A DNA stretch of 11,034 nucleotides from Candidatus Bathyarchaeota archaeon (GTDB lineage Archaea; Thermoproteota; Bathyarchaeia; Bathyarchaeales; Bathyarchaeaceae): NCBI GenBank assembly GCA_023136395.1, contig JAGLRI010000030.1:1-11034 (forward strand). The letters run 5' to 3'. A program made the translations under genes and the position numbers. The notes beneath the pieces are model-generated. The model saw only the letters and a list, made by a program, of their open reading frames with translations. It ran no database searches and was not told where the DNA came from. Positions 5,232 to 11,034 of this stretch are shown in pieces (positions within the stretch are counted from its first letter, which is position 1; each line of letters starts with the position of its first letter).

Positions 5232-7096
5232 GTAAAGAAAAAACTAGGGAAAGAATATTGGGAATCGACCTAGGGACCACAAACTCAGCTGCAGCCATCC
5301 TAGAGATTGGAAGGCCCGTTATTATACCAAGTGCTGAAGGTCCAACAGTTGCTGGTAAGATGTTCCCCTCAGTAGTAGCCTTTACCAAGGATGAACAGCT
5401 CCTCGTTGGAGAACCAGCTAAGAGGCAGGCTGTTACGAATCCTGAGGGAACCGTTTTTGAAATCAAGAGGAAGATGGGGACAGACTACAAGGTAAAAATA
5501 CACGGTAAAGAGTACACTCCTCAACAGATCTCCGCATTCATTCTTCAAAAAATAAAAAGAGATGCAGAAACATTTCTCGGTGAGAAGTTGAAGAAGTGTG
5601 TAATTACTGTTCCCGCTAACTTCAACGACAACCAGAGGCAAGCCACTAAGGATGCTGGGGAAATTGCAGGCTTCGATATCGCAAGGATTATAAATGAACC
5701 GACAGCCGCCTCCCTAGCCTACGGCTTAGACAAGCTGGAGAAGGAGATGAAGATCATGGTCTTCAGCTTCGGAGGAGGAACAAACGACACAACCATAATG
5801 GACTTCGGAGGAGGGGTCTTTGAAGTGCTGGCTACAAGCGGAGACACTAAAATCGGGGGTACGAATCTAGATACCGCTGTCGTTCAACATCTCCTCAAAG
5901 GGTTCCGCGAGGAGACAGGCATCGACCTCAGTAGCGACAAGATGGCTATGAGGAGACTGAAAGAGGTAGCTGAAAAAGCTAAGATAGAGCTTTCAAACCT
6001 CACTACTACGGACATTGACCTTCCATTTATTGCATCCGACGCAAGTGGACCAAAACACTTACACAGCACATTGAACAGAGCCAAACTCGAGCAACTCACA
6101 TTACCCATCGTTCAAAAGATTAGGGAACCCATAATACGTACTCTCAAAGATGCGAAGCTCGAACAAAAGAACATTGACAAGGTTGTGCTTATTGGAGGCC
6201 AAACAAGGATGCCCCTCGTGAGAAAAATCGTTGAAGATCTTGTTGGTAAACCTGCAGAGCGGGGTGTAGATCCCATGGAATGCGTTGCTGCTGGTGCAGC
6301 CATTCAAGGAGGCGTATTAGCCGGTGAGATTAAAGATCTTCTGCTTTTAGACGTGACACCCCTCTCGTTAGGCGTCGAAACTCTTGGTGCTATTTCTACT
6401 AAAATCCTAGACAGAAACACCACGATCCCAACGAAGAAAAGTCAGATCTTCTCCACAGCTGCAGACTTTCAGACAACGGTGACTATCAACGTTTTGCAGG
6501 GTGAAAGACCTATGGCAGCGGATAACATCTCACTTGGCATGTTCAACCTTACAGGAATACCTCCAGCGCCAAGAGGTGTACCCCAGATTGATGTAACATT
6601 CGACATCGATGCAGATGGCATCTTAAACGTCTCAGCTAAAGATCTTGGTACTGGAAACGAGCAGAAAATCACGATAACAGCTTCAACTAAACTTTCTGAG
6701 GGTGAGAAGGAGCGTATGATGAACGCTGCTGAAGAATTTGCAGAACAAGACAAAAAGATGAAAGAAGAAGCTGAAATCCGTAACAACGCAGACTCGATGA
6801 TGTACACTGCTGAAAAGACAAAGAAGGACCTAGCTGACAAACTTGGAAAAGAACATGTAGAGCGTATAGATAAAGCAGTAGCAGAATTGAAAGAAACACT
6901 CAGTGGTCAAGACATTGAGAAGATCAAGACTAAAAGCGAAGATTTAAAGAATGTCCTACAGGAAGTTGGGACTGTTGTTTATCAACAAGCCACAGCCAAG
7001 CAAGCAGAGGAGAAGAAAACAGAGGAAGCTAAAGGACCTGAAGAGAAGGTTGTAGATGTAGATTACGAGGAAGTTACAGAAAATAAGGAAGACTAA
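5228..7096 (+). CDS. dnaK: DnaK, Hsp70 chaperone with an altered metal-site residue
   Basis: DnaK is an ATP-driven chaperone that binds exposed hydrophobic segments of proteins. The 622 residues are full length. The N-terminal ATPase domain has GIDLGTTNS (D14), FEIKRKMG (K80, the catalytic Lys), NEPTAASLAYG (E157), the phosphate-2 loop and a GGQTRMP adenosine loop. The interdomain linker LLLLDVTPLSLGVETLG leads to the substrate domain, a helical lid and an acidic tail ending near VVDVDYEEV, as in bacterial DnaK. The odd point is the phosphate-2 loop. It reads FSFGGGTND where the family has FDLGGGTFD or FDFGGGTLD, so S180 (AGC, 5765-5767) replaces the nearly invariant Asp (Hsc70 D199, E. coli D194). 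T185 and D187 (Hsc70 T204, D206) are kept. GGTNLD also replaces the usual GGDDFD. The GTG start overlaps the grpE stop by 4 bases. The frame is intact. Confidence 0.97.
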   Translation: MSKEKTRERILGIDLGTTNSAAAILEIGRPVIIPSAEGPTVAGKMFPSVVAFTKDEQLLVGEPAKRQAVTNPEGTVFEIKRKMGTDYKVKIHGKEYTPQQISAFILQKIKRDAETFLGEKLKKCVITVPANFNDNQRQATKDAGEIAGFDIARIINEPTAASLAYGLDKLEKEMKIMVFSFGGGTNDTTIMDFGGGVFEVLATSGDTKIGGTNLDTAVVQHLLKGFREETGIDLSSDKMAMRRLKEVAEKAKIELSNLTTTDIDLPFIASDASGPKHLHSTLNRAKLEQLTLPIVQKIREPIIRTLKDAKLEQKNIDKVVLIGGQTRMPLVRKIVEDLVGKPAERGVDPMECVAAGAAIQGGVLAGEIKDLLLLDVTPLSLGVETLGAISTKILDRNTTIPTKKSQIFSTAADFQTTVTINVLQGERPMAADNISLGMFNLTGIPPAPRGVPQIDVTFDIDADGILNVSAKDLGTGNEQKITITASTKLSEGEKERMMNAAEEFAEQDKKMKEEAEIRNNADSMMYTAEKTKKDLADKLGKEHVERIDKAVAELKETLSGQDIEKIKTKSEDLKNVLQEVGTVVYQQATAKQAEEKKTEEAKGPEEKVVDVDYEEVTENKED

Positions 7097-7139
7097 ATTA
7101 GAGTTATTAACGTACATCGACAAATGAGACTGATTCTTA

Positions 7140-8237
7140 ATGAGTTCTAAGAGAGATTACTATGAAGTCCTTAGTTCGTCTAGAGACGATTCGAAAGATG
7201 AGATAAAGACAGCTTTTCGTAAATTAGCGTTAAAATATCATCCGGACAGAAACAAATCTCCAGATGCTGAGGAAAAATTCAAGGAGATATCTGAAGCATA
7301 CGCAGTTCTTTCTGATGATGAGAAACGAGCACAGTACAACCAGTTTGGTCATGCGGGGATAAGTGGTAGATACACCAGGGATGACATCTTTAGAGGCGCT
7401 GACTTTAATTCAATATTCAAAGAGATGGGGTTCGGCTTCGGTGGTTTAAACAGCATCTTTGACATATTCTTCGGTGGTAGAACCCGTAGCAGACACGGTC
7501 CACAAAAGGGAGCAAATCTACGATATGACTTAGAAATAACCTTGGAAGAGGCTGCTAAAGGTCTTGAGACAGAGATCGAGGTACCACGTTCAGAGATTTG
7601 CGATACTTGCAACGGTAGTGGAGCGGAACCCGGAACAAATCCAAAAAAATGCCCAACATGTAGCGGGGCAGGACAAACACATCACGATAGAGCGTCTGGT
7701 TTTATGCGTTTTACAGAAATTAGAACTTGCAATAAGTGTAATGGAAAGGGAACCCTCGTTGAGCATCCATGTAAAATTTGCAATGGCACTAGAACTGTAC
7801 GCCGTAAACGTAGGATAAAGGTAAAAATTCCAAAAGGCATCGATGATGGCTACAGTCTTCGGCTCACCAAAGAGGGAGAAGCAGGAATAATGGGTGGTCC
7901 TAACGGTGACTTATACTTAAGTATTCACGTCAAACCACATCAAACTTTCAAGCGAAACGGAAGCAACATCCTCTATGAAACGTACATCTCTTTTTCTCAA
8001 GCAACACTAGGAGCCAAAATCGATATACCAACCTTAAATGGAAAAGCAAGGCTCAACATTCCAGCTGGAACACAAACTGGTACAATGTTTCGTTTGAGAG
8101 GAAAAGGTATACCACACTTAAATCGATGGGGAAAAGGAGACCAGATTGTTAGAATGCTTATTCGAACACCAACCAATTTAACCCAACGGCAAAAAAACCT
8201 CTTTAAAGAACTAGCTAAAGAAATGAATGAAGAATAG
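7140..8237 (+). CDS. dnaJ: DnaJ, type I J-domain co-chaperone
   Basis: DnaJ delivers unfolded proteins to DnaK and stimulates its ATPase. The 365-residue product has the full type I layout. A J domain (about 4-70) with HPD at 34-36 is followed by a short Gly/Phe-rich segment (about 97-113). The zinc-binding domain has four repeats (C154-G161, C171-G178, C197-G204, C211-R218), and two C-terminal beta domains end with a run typical of the family (GKGIPHLNRWGKGDQ). The fourth zinc repeat is CKICNGTR rather than CxxCxGxG; all eight cysteines are kept, so zinc binding should survive. It starts 43 bp after the dnaK stop, probably on the same transcript, but with only a weak ribosome site. The 104 bp after it, before the convergent threonine ammonia-lyase gene, show no gene and no clear terminator. 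Confidence 0.96.
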   Translation: MSSKRDYYEVLSSSRDDSKDEIKTAFRKLALKYHPDRNKSPDAEEKFKEISEAYAVLSDDEKRAQYNQFGHAGISGRYTRDDIFRGADFNSIFKEMGFGFGGLNSIFDIFFGGRTRSRHGPQKGANLRYDLEITLEEAAKGLETEIEVPRSEICDTCNGSGAEPGTNPKKCPTCSGAGQTHHDRASGFMRFTEIRTCNKCNGKGTLVEHPCKICNGTRTVRRKRRIKVKIPKGIDDGYSLRLTKEGEAGIMGGPNGDLYLSIHVKPHQTFKRNGSNILYETYISFSQATLGAKIDIPTLNGKARLNIPAGTQTGTMFRLRGKGIPHLNRWGKGDQIVRMLIRTPTNLTQRQKNLFKELAKEMNEE

Positions 8238-8341
8238 CTGATTGTTGAAAACACAAAAGAAATTTATGGCGTTCTTGCTTAACCAAAATATTTGATGCAG
8301 GAAGAGGTCACTCAAAATACACATAATATAGCATGAGTATG

Positions 8342-9556
8342 TTAATTTTTGGTAAAAGTGTAACCGTTTTCCTTTAACATTCTCATCAATTCATCCACAC
8401 AGTTAATTTCTATTACTTCCAATATTATGGTTACTTCAGCTTTTCCTGGAGTTATGTGCTGGCTAGTTCTGTCATGTTCTATAGTTACCACATTACCCTC
8501 TGCTTTTGCAACTATCGTTAAAACATCTCTTAACATTCCTGGCCTGTCATGTAATATTCCAGAAATCTTTACAAATCTATTTTCTTGAAAGAATGATCTC
8601 TCTATTATTCTACCCAAGAGAGACATGTTGATATTTCCCCCACTGATTACTATGCCAACTTTCTTTCCCTTCACGTCAATTTTTCCACTTAACACAGCTG
8701 CAAGCCCAACTGCCCCCGCTGGTTCCACAACCTGTTTACATCGCTCAAGTAACATAAAAACAGCGTACGTAATTTCATTATCATCTACAACAACGACGTC
8801 GTCCACTAAATTCTTGATTATCTCAAAGGTGAGTTTGCTAGGTTGCTTTATAGCAATTCCATCAGCTATTGTATCAACTGCTTGCAGTTCAACTATTTTA
8901 CCCCTTTTAAACGAGTGTGCCATTGAGGCCGCACCTGAGGCTTGAACACCATAAACTTTGATGTTCGGTTTGATGTTTTTTGCCGCAATTGATATTCCAG
9001 ATATTAGTCCCCCGCCGCCTACAGGCACAACAATTACATCTAAGTCAGGCATATCCTCCAACATTTCAAGACCAATGGTTCCTTGGCCAGCGATGACTTT
9101 TGGGTCATCAAACGGATGGATGAATACGGATTTCCTCTCTTCAGATATTTCTAATGCTTTTCTCGCTGCTTCATCATACGTTTTTCCATGTAGTACCAGA
9201 TCAGCACCATAGCCAATTGTGGCTTGGATTTTAGCTATTGAAGAAAATTTAGGCATGACTATGGTTGCGTTTGCTCTTGCACAAGAAGCAGCATAAGCAA
9301 CGCCCTGAGCGTGATTTCCTGCTGATGCAGTTATACACCCCCTAGTTTTTATTATATCCTTTAACTTCGATATCGTATAATATGCCCCTCTTATCTTAAA
9401 TGAGCCTGTTCGTTGCACACACTCTAACTTCAAATATATCTCCCCCTCGGTCATTCGACTGAAAGTATTGGAGCGATCTAAGGGGGTATGATGAGCAACC
9501 TCGCGGACTATGGAGTAAGCTTCTTTGATATCAGCAAATATATCTTGAAATTGCAT
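8342..9556 (-). CDS. ilvA: Threonine ammonia-lyase (threonine dehydratase) with ACT domain
   Basis: This PLP enzyme deaminates threonine to 2-oxobutanoate and ammonia, the first step of one route to isoleucine, and may also act on serine. The 404-residue protein has the fold type II core: GSFKIRGA with K54 as the PLP lysine, SAGNHAQG (78-85) contacting the substrate carboxylate, and the phosphate-binding loop VGGGGL (179-184). Residues about 327-403 form a single ACT domain (starting near RFVKISGILHDRPGML), a likely effector-binding unit. The short ~400-residue form with one ACT domain matches the TdcB/short-IlvA type common in archaea and many bacteria, rather than the ~510-residue E. coli IlvA. 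Which effector it senses cannot be read from sequence. No clear ribosome site precedes ATG 9556; a TATA-like box about 45 bp upstream suggests a short leader. It converges on dnaJ and diverges from the oxidoreductase gene. Confidence 0.95.
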   Translation of the reverse strand: MQFQDIFADIKEAYSIVREVAHHTPLDRSNTFSRMTEGEIYLKLECVQRTGSFKIRGAYYTISKLKDIIKTRGCITASAGNHAQGVAYAASCARANATIVMPKFSSIAKIQATIGYGADLVLHGKTYDEAARKALEISEERKSVFIHPFDDPKVIAGQGTIGLEMLEDMPDLDVIVVPVGGGGLISGISIAAKNIKPNIKVYGVQASGAASMAHSFKRGKIVELQAVDTIADGIAIKQPSKLTFEIIKNLVDDVVVVDDNEITYAVFMLLERCKQVVEPAGAVGLAAVLSGKIDVKGKKVGIVISGGNINMSLLGRIIERSFFQENRFVKISGILHDRPGMLRDVLTIVAKAEGNVVTIEHDRTSQHITPGKAEVTIILEVIEINCVDELMRMLKENGYTFTKN

Positions 9557-9596
9557 ATGCTATAAGGTATTATCGGTCGAATTTTAACGTTTCATA

Positions 9597-9608
9597 ATAT
9601 ATATAAAA
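9597..9608 (-). promoter_or_regulatory. TATA box of the threonine ammonia-lyase gene
   Basis: The minus strand reads TTTTATATATAT here, a strong archaeal TATA match centred about 46 bp before the ATG. The transcript would have a leader of about 20 nt. Confidence 0.45.
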
Positions 9609-9818
9609 TGATAAATTTCAAAATATTATATAACCCAACACACCTGGTCAGTACCCCCGCATGCGTAAAAAATAAACTTAAATTAATTGAAAACTTATAA
9701 TTTTTGAATTTTAAATTCCCCTTAAAGCCTTCGCTCTGGAAATATATGTGGAAGATAGGAATCTATACGTTCTTATTTAAACTAGGCGCAAATAAAGCCT
9801 ATTATAAAAATACACATT

Positions 9819-9834
9819 AAAACCGAGGTTTTTT
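9819..9834 (+). terminator. Possible T-tract hairpin inside the divergent spacer
   Basis: AAAACC, two loop bases, then GGTTTTTT. The loop is too tight for the full stem, so AAAAC/GTTTT with a four-base loop is more realistic. It resembles a weak terminator, but no gene is seen upstream on this strand, so chance is quite possible. Confidence 0.2.
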
Positions 9835-9920
9835 CCACCCATCTTATATATGTTAGTTATTCGTTAAAAATAGTTAAGAATCAGAAGCATTAGAAAAAAT
9901 TTTTAAGTTAAAAGAATTCT

Positions 9921-9936
9921 ACATTTTTTAAAAAAG
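9921..9936 (+). promoter_or_regulatory. TATA-like box before the AOR-family gene
   Basis: CATTTTTTAAAAAAGT lies about 30 bp before the ATG at 9959. Transcription would begin almost at the start codon, giving a leaderless message, which suits the lack of a close ribosome site. A second box (TTATATATG, near 9844-9852) would give a leader of about 85 nt. Confidence 0.3.
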
Positions 9937-9958
9937 TTTAGGTTACTGTGACTTGTAA

Positions 9959-11034
9959 ATGAATTATGGTTACATGGGTACTATTTTAAGAGTGGATCTG
10001 AGTAACGAAAAAATTTCTTTTGAGCATCCAGAAGAAGCATTTTATCGCCAATACTTTGGTGGTAGGGGCATTATAACTTATTTTCTACTTAAAGAACTTG
10101 AACCAAGGATTAACCCTTTAGCTTCAGAAAATAAATTAATCTTCGCCTCTGGTCCTGTAACTGGAGCACCAATAAGTGGAAGTGGTCGAAACAGTGTAGG
10201 AGCTAAATCACCTCTCACTGGTGCATATGGGGAAGCAGAAGCTGGAGGTTTCTGGGGTGTCGAACTCAAACTTGCAGGATTCGATGCCATAATCTTTGAA
10301 GGTAAAGCAGTCCAACCTGTTTACCTTTGGATTCATGACGAGAAAGTAGAGATTATGGATGCGTCTCATCTTTGGGGGATGGAAATTAAGCCGTCTCAAG
10401 AAACAATTCGAAAGGATTTGAAAGATACTTCGGTAAAAATGGCTCAAATCGGTCCAGGAGGAGAAAAGATGGTGAGATATGCCTCAATAGTCAACGACAT
10501 GAAACACGTAGCTGGTCGATGTGGAATGGGTGCTGTGATGGGCTCAAAAAATCTTAAAGCAATTGTTGTTCATAAAGGTAAAACTTTAACGCCTGTAGAT
10601 GTAGCTTCATTCAAAGGAATAACTGATATGGAGAAATTTAAAGCGTTTGAATCTGGATTTGGAAAATACGGTACTGCAATTGCTGTTAATAGTATGATGA
10701 GGGCGGGGTTTTTACCGACTAAAAACTGGCAAGAGGGTATTATAGAGAACGGTAATGATATAAGCGGGATAACATTAGCAAATTCGGAAATCTTGAAAGG
10801 CAGGGATTCTTGCTTCGGATGCAGTATCAGATGTAAAAGAGTAGTCGAAATCCCGGGAAAGGTTGATCCTAAATATGGTGGGCCTGAATATGAAACCATA
10901 GGTGCGTTTGGGTCATCATGTGGTAATACTGATATGGAAACCGTGTGTATTGCTAATCAATTGTGTAATATGTACGGAATGGATACTATTTCTGCGGGAA
11001 TGACCATCGCTTTTGCAATGGAATGTTTTGAAAA
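9959..11034 (+). CDS. Aldehyde:ferredoxin oxidoreductase family tungstoenzyme, C-terminus cut off
   Basis: Members of this family oxidise aldehydes to acids and pass electrons to ferredoxin, using a tungsten bis-pterin cofactor and a 4Fe-4S cluster. They act in the cytoplasm of anaerobes. 358 codons are present of about 600 expected. Visible family features are the GYMGTILRVDLS start, GGRG (34-37), SGPVTGAPISGSGRNSVGAK (64-83), GGFWGVELKLAGFD (96-109), the KHVAGRCGMGAVMGSKNLKA block (182-201), three of the four cluster cysteines (C285, C288, C292; CxxCxxxC) and GPEYETIG (308-315). The last cysteine and the second pterin site lie beyond the window. Substrate type (general aldehyde, formaldehyde, glyceraldehyde 3-phosphate or other) cannot be decided, so no symbol is given. 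ATG 9959 is preceded by an in-frame TAA; ATG 9974 is an alternative, but GYMG is normally inside the protein. Confidence 0.93.
   Translation, partial: MNYGYMGTILRVDLSNEKISFEHPEEAFYRQYFGGRGIITYFLLKELEPRINPLASENKLIFASGPVTGAPISGSGRNSVGAKSPLTGAYGEAEAGGFWGVELKLAGFDAIIFEGKAVQPVYLWIHDEKVEIMDASHLWGMEIKPSQETIRKDLKDTSVKMAQIGPGGEKMVRYASIVNDMKHVAGRCGMGAVMGSKNLKAIVVHKGKTLTPVDVASFKGITDMEKFKAFESGFGKYGTAIAVNSMMRAGFLPTKNWQEGIIENGNDISGITLANSEILKGRDSCFGCSIRCKRVVEIPGKVDPKYGGPEYETIGAFGSSCGNTDMETVCIANQLCNMYGMDTISAGMTIAFAMECFE

Larger units (their letters stand above)
9609..9958. other. A/T-rich divergent spacer without a recognisable gene
   Basis: About 350 bp between the threonine ammonia-lyase promoter and the oxidoreductase start. 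I found no convincing ORF on either strand. It contains a short stem TAGGC/GCCTA (9783-9787 with 9797-9801), a hairpin followed by T residues at 9819-9834, and several TATA-like runs (about 9845-9852 and 9922-9936). Regulatory sites for the two divergent genes are the likeliest content. Confidence 0.4.

Noticed and set aside
5206..6899. Minus-strand ORFs opposite dnaK
   Set aside because: They are antisense shadows of a well-conserved gene, with compositions typical of reversed coding sequence.
10078..10899. Minus-strand ORFs inside the oxidoreductase gene
   Set aside because: The plus strand encodes an unbroken AOR-family protein with its cluster motif; the antisense frames resemble nothing.
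1..11034. CRISPR arrays, insertion sequences or phage genes
   Set aside because: I saw no regularly spaced direct repeats, transposase or integrase motifs, or phage-like genes; nearly all coding sequence is housekeeping.

Overview
The window looks like a piece of an archaeal chromosome. The evidence is an archaeal/eukaryotic-type class I release factor (NIKS, YxCxxxF and GGQ motifs), a tRNA-Ala with two short introns that fit the archaeal bulge-helix-bulge splicing signal, GGAGG-type ribosome sites, and A/T-rich TATA-like boxes in front of genes. The valyl-tRNA synthetase and DnaK sequences remind me of the TACK/Thermoproteota side of the archaea, in particular Bathyarchaeia or Nitrososphaeria. 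That placement comes from memory of the families, not from a tree. A tungstopterin aldehyde oxidoreductase family gene at the right edge suggests anaerobic life.

Layout. Positions 1-3652 are on the minus strand: prf1 (aRF1), a gap of about 220 bp that may hold a structured leader, then valS, which runs off the left edge. Positions 3811-3934 (+) hold tRNA-Ala(UGC), transcribed divergently from prf1. Positions 4139-4363 (+) encode what looks like only the C-terminal tail of an SDH-family (DUF114, ClpP-fold) membrane protease. After a poorly coding gap, 4677-8237 (+) is a complete Hsp70 operon, grpE-dnaK-dnaJ. It has its own TATA-like box, a good ribosome site and a 4-base overlap between grpE and dnaK. 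Convergent to it at 8342-9556 (-) is threonine ammonia-lyase with a C-terminal ACT domain. A 402 bp A/T-rich divergent spacer follows, and an AOR-family gene starts at 9959 (+) and leaves the window at the right edge.

How the genes work together. prf1, valS and the tRNA all serve translation. GrpE (nucleotide exchange), DnaK (Hsp70) and DnaJ (J-protein co-chaperone) form one protein-folding machine. Threonine ammonia-lyase supplies 2-oxobutanoate for isoleucine synthesis or threonine breakdown. No link between it and the oxidoreductase is visible beyond their being neighbours.

Most of the window is housekeeping and I see no new multi-gene system. The points that deserve a second look are: a Ser in place of the nearly invariant metal-site Asp in DnaK, inside a locally GC-rich patch; the tRNA intron at a non-canonical D-arm position; the orphan protease tail; a possible structured (pseudoknot-topology) leader before valS; and a palindrome upstream of the chaperone operon.
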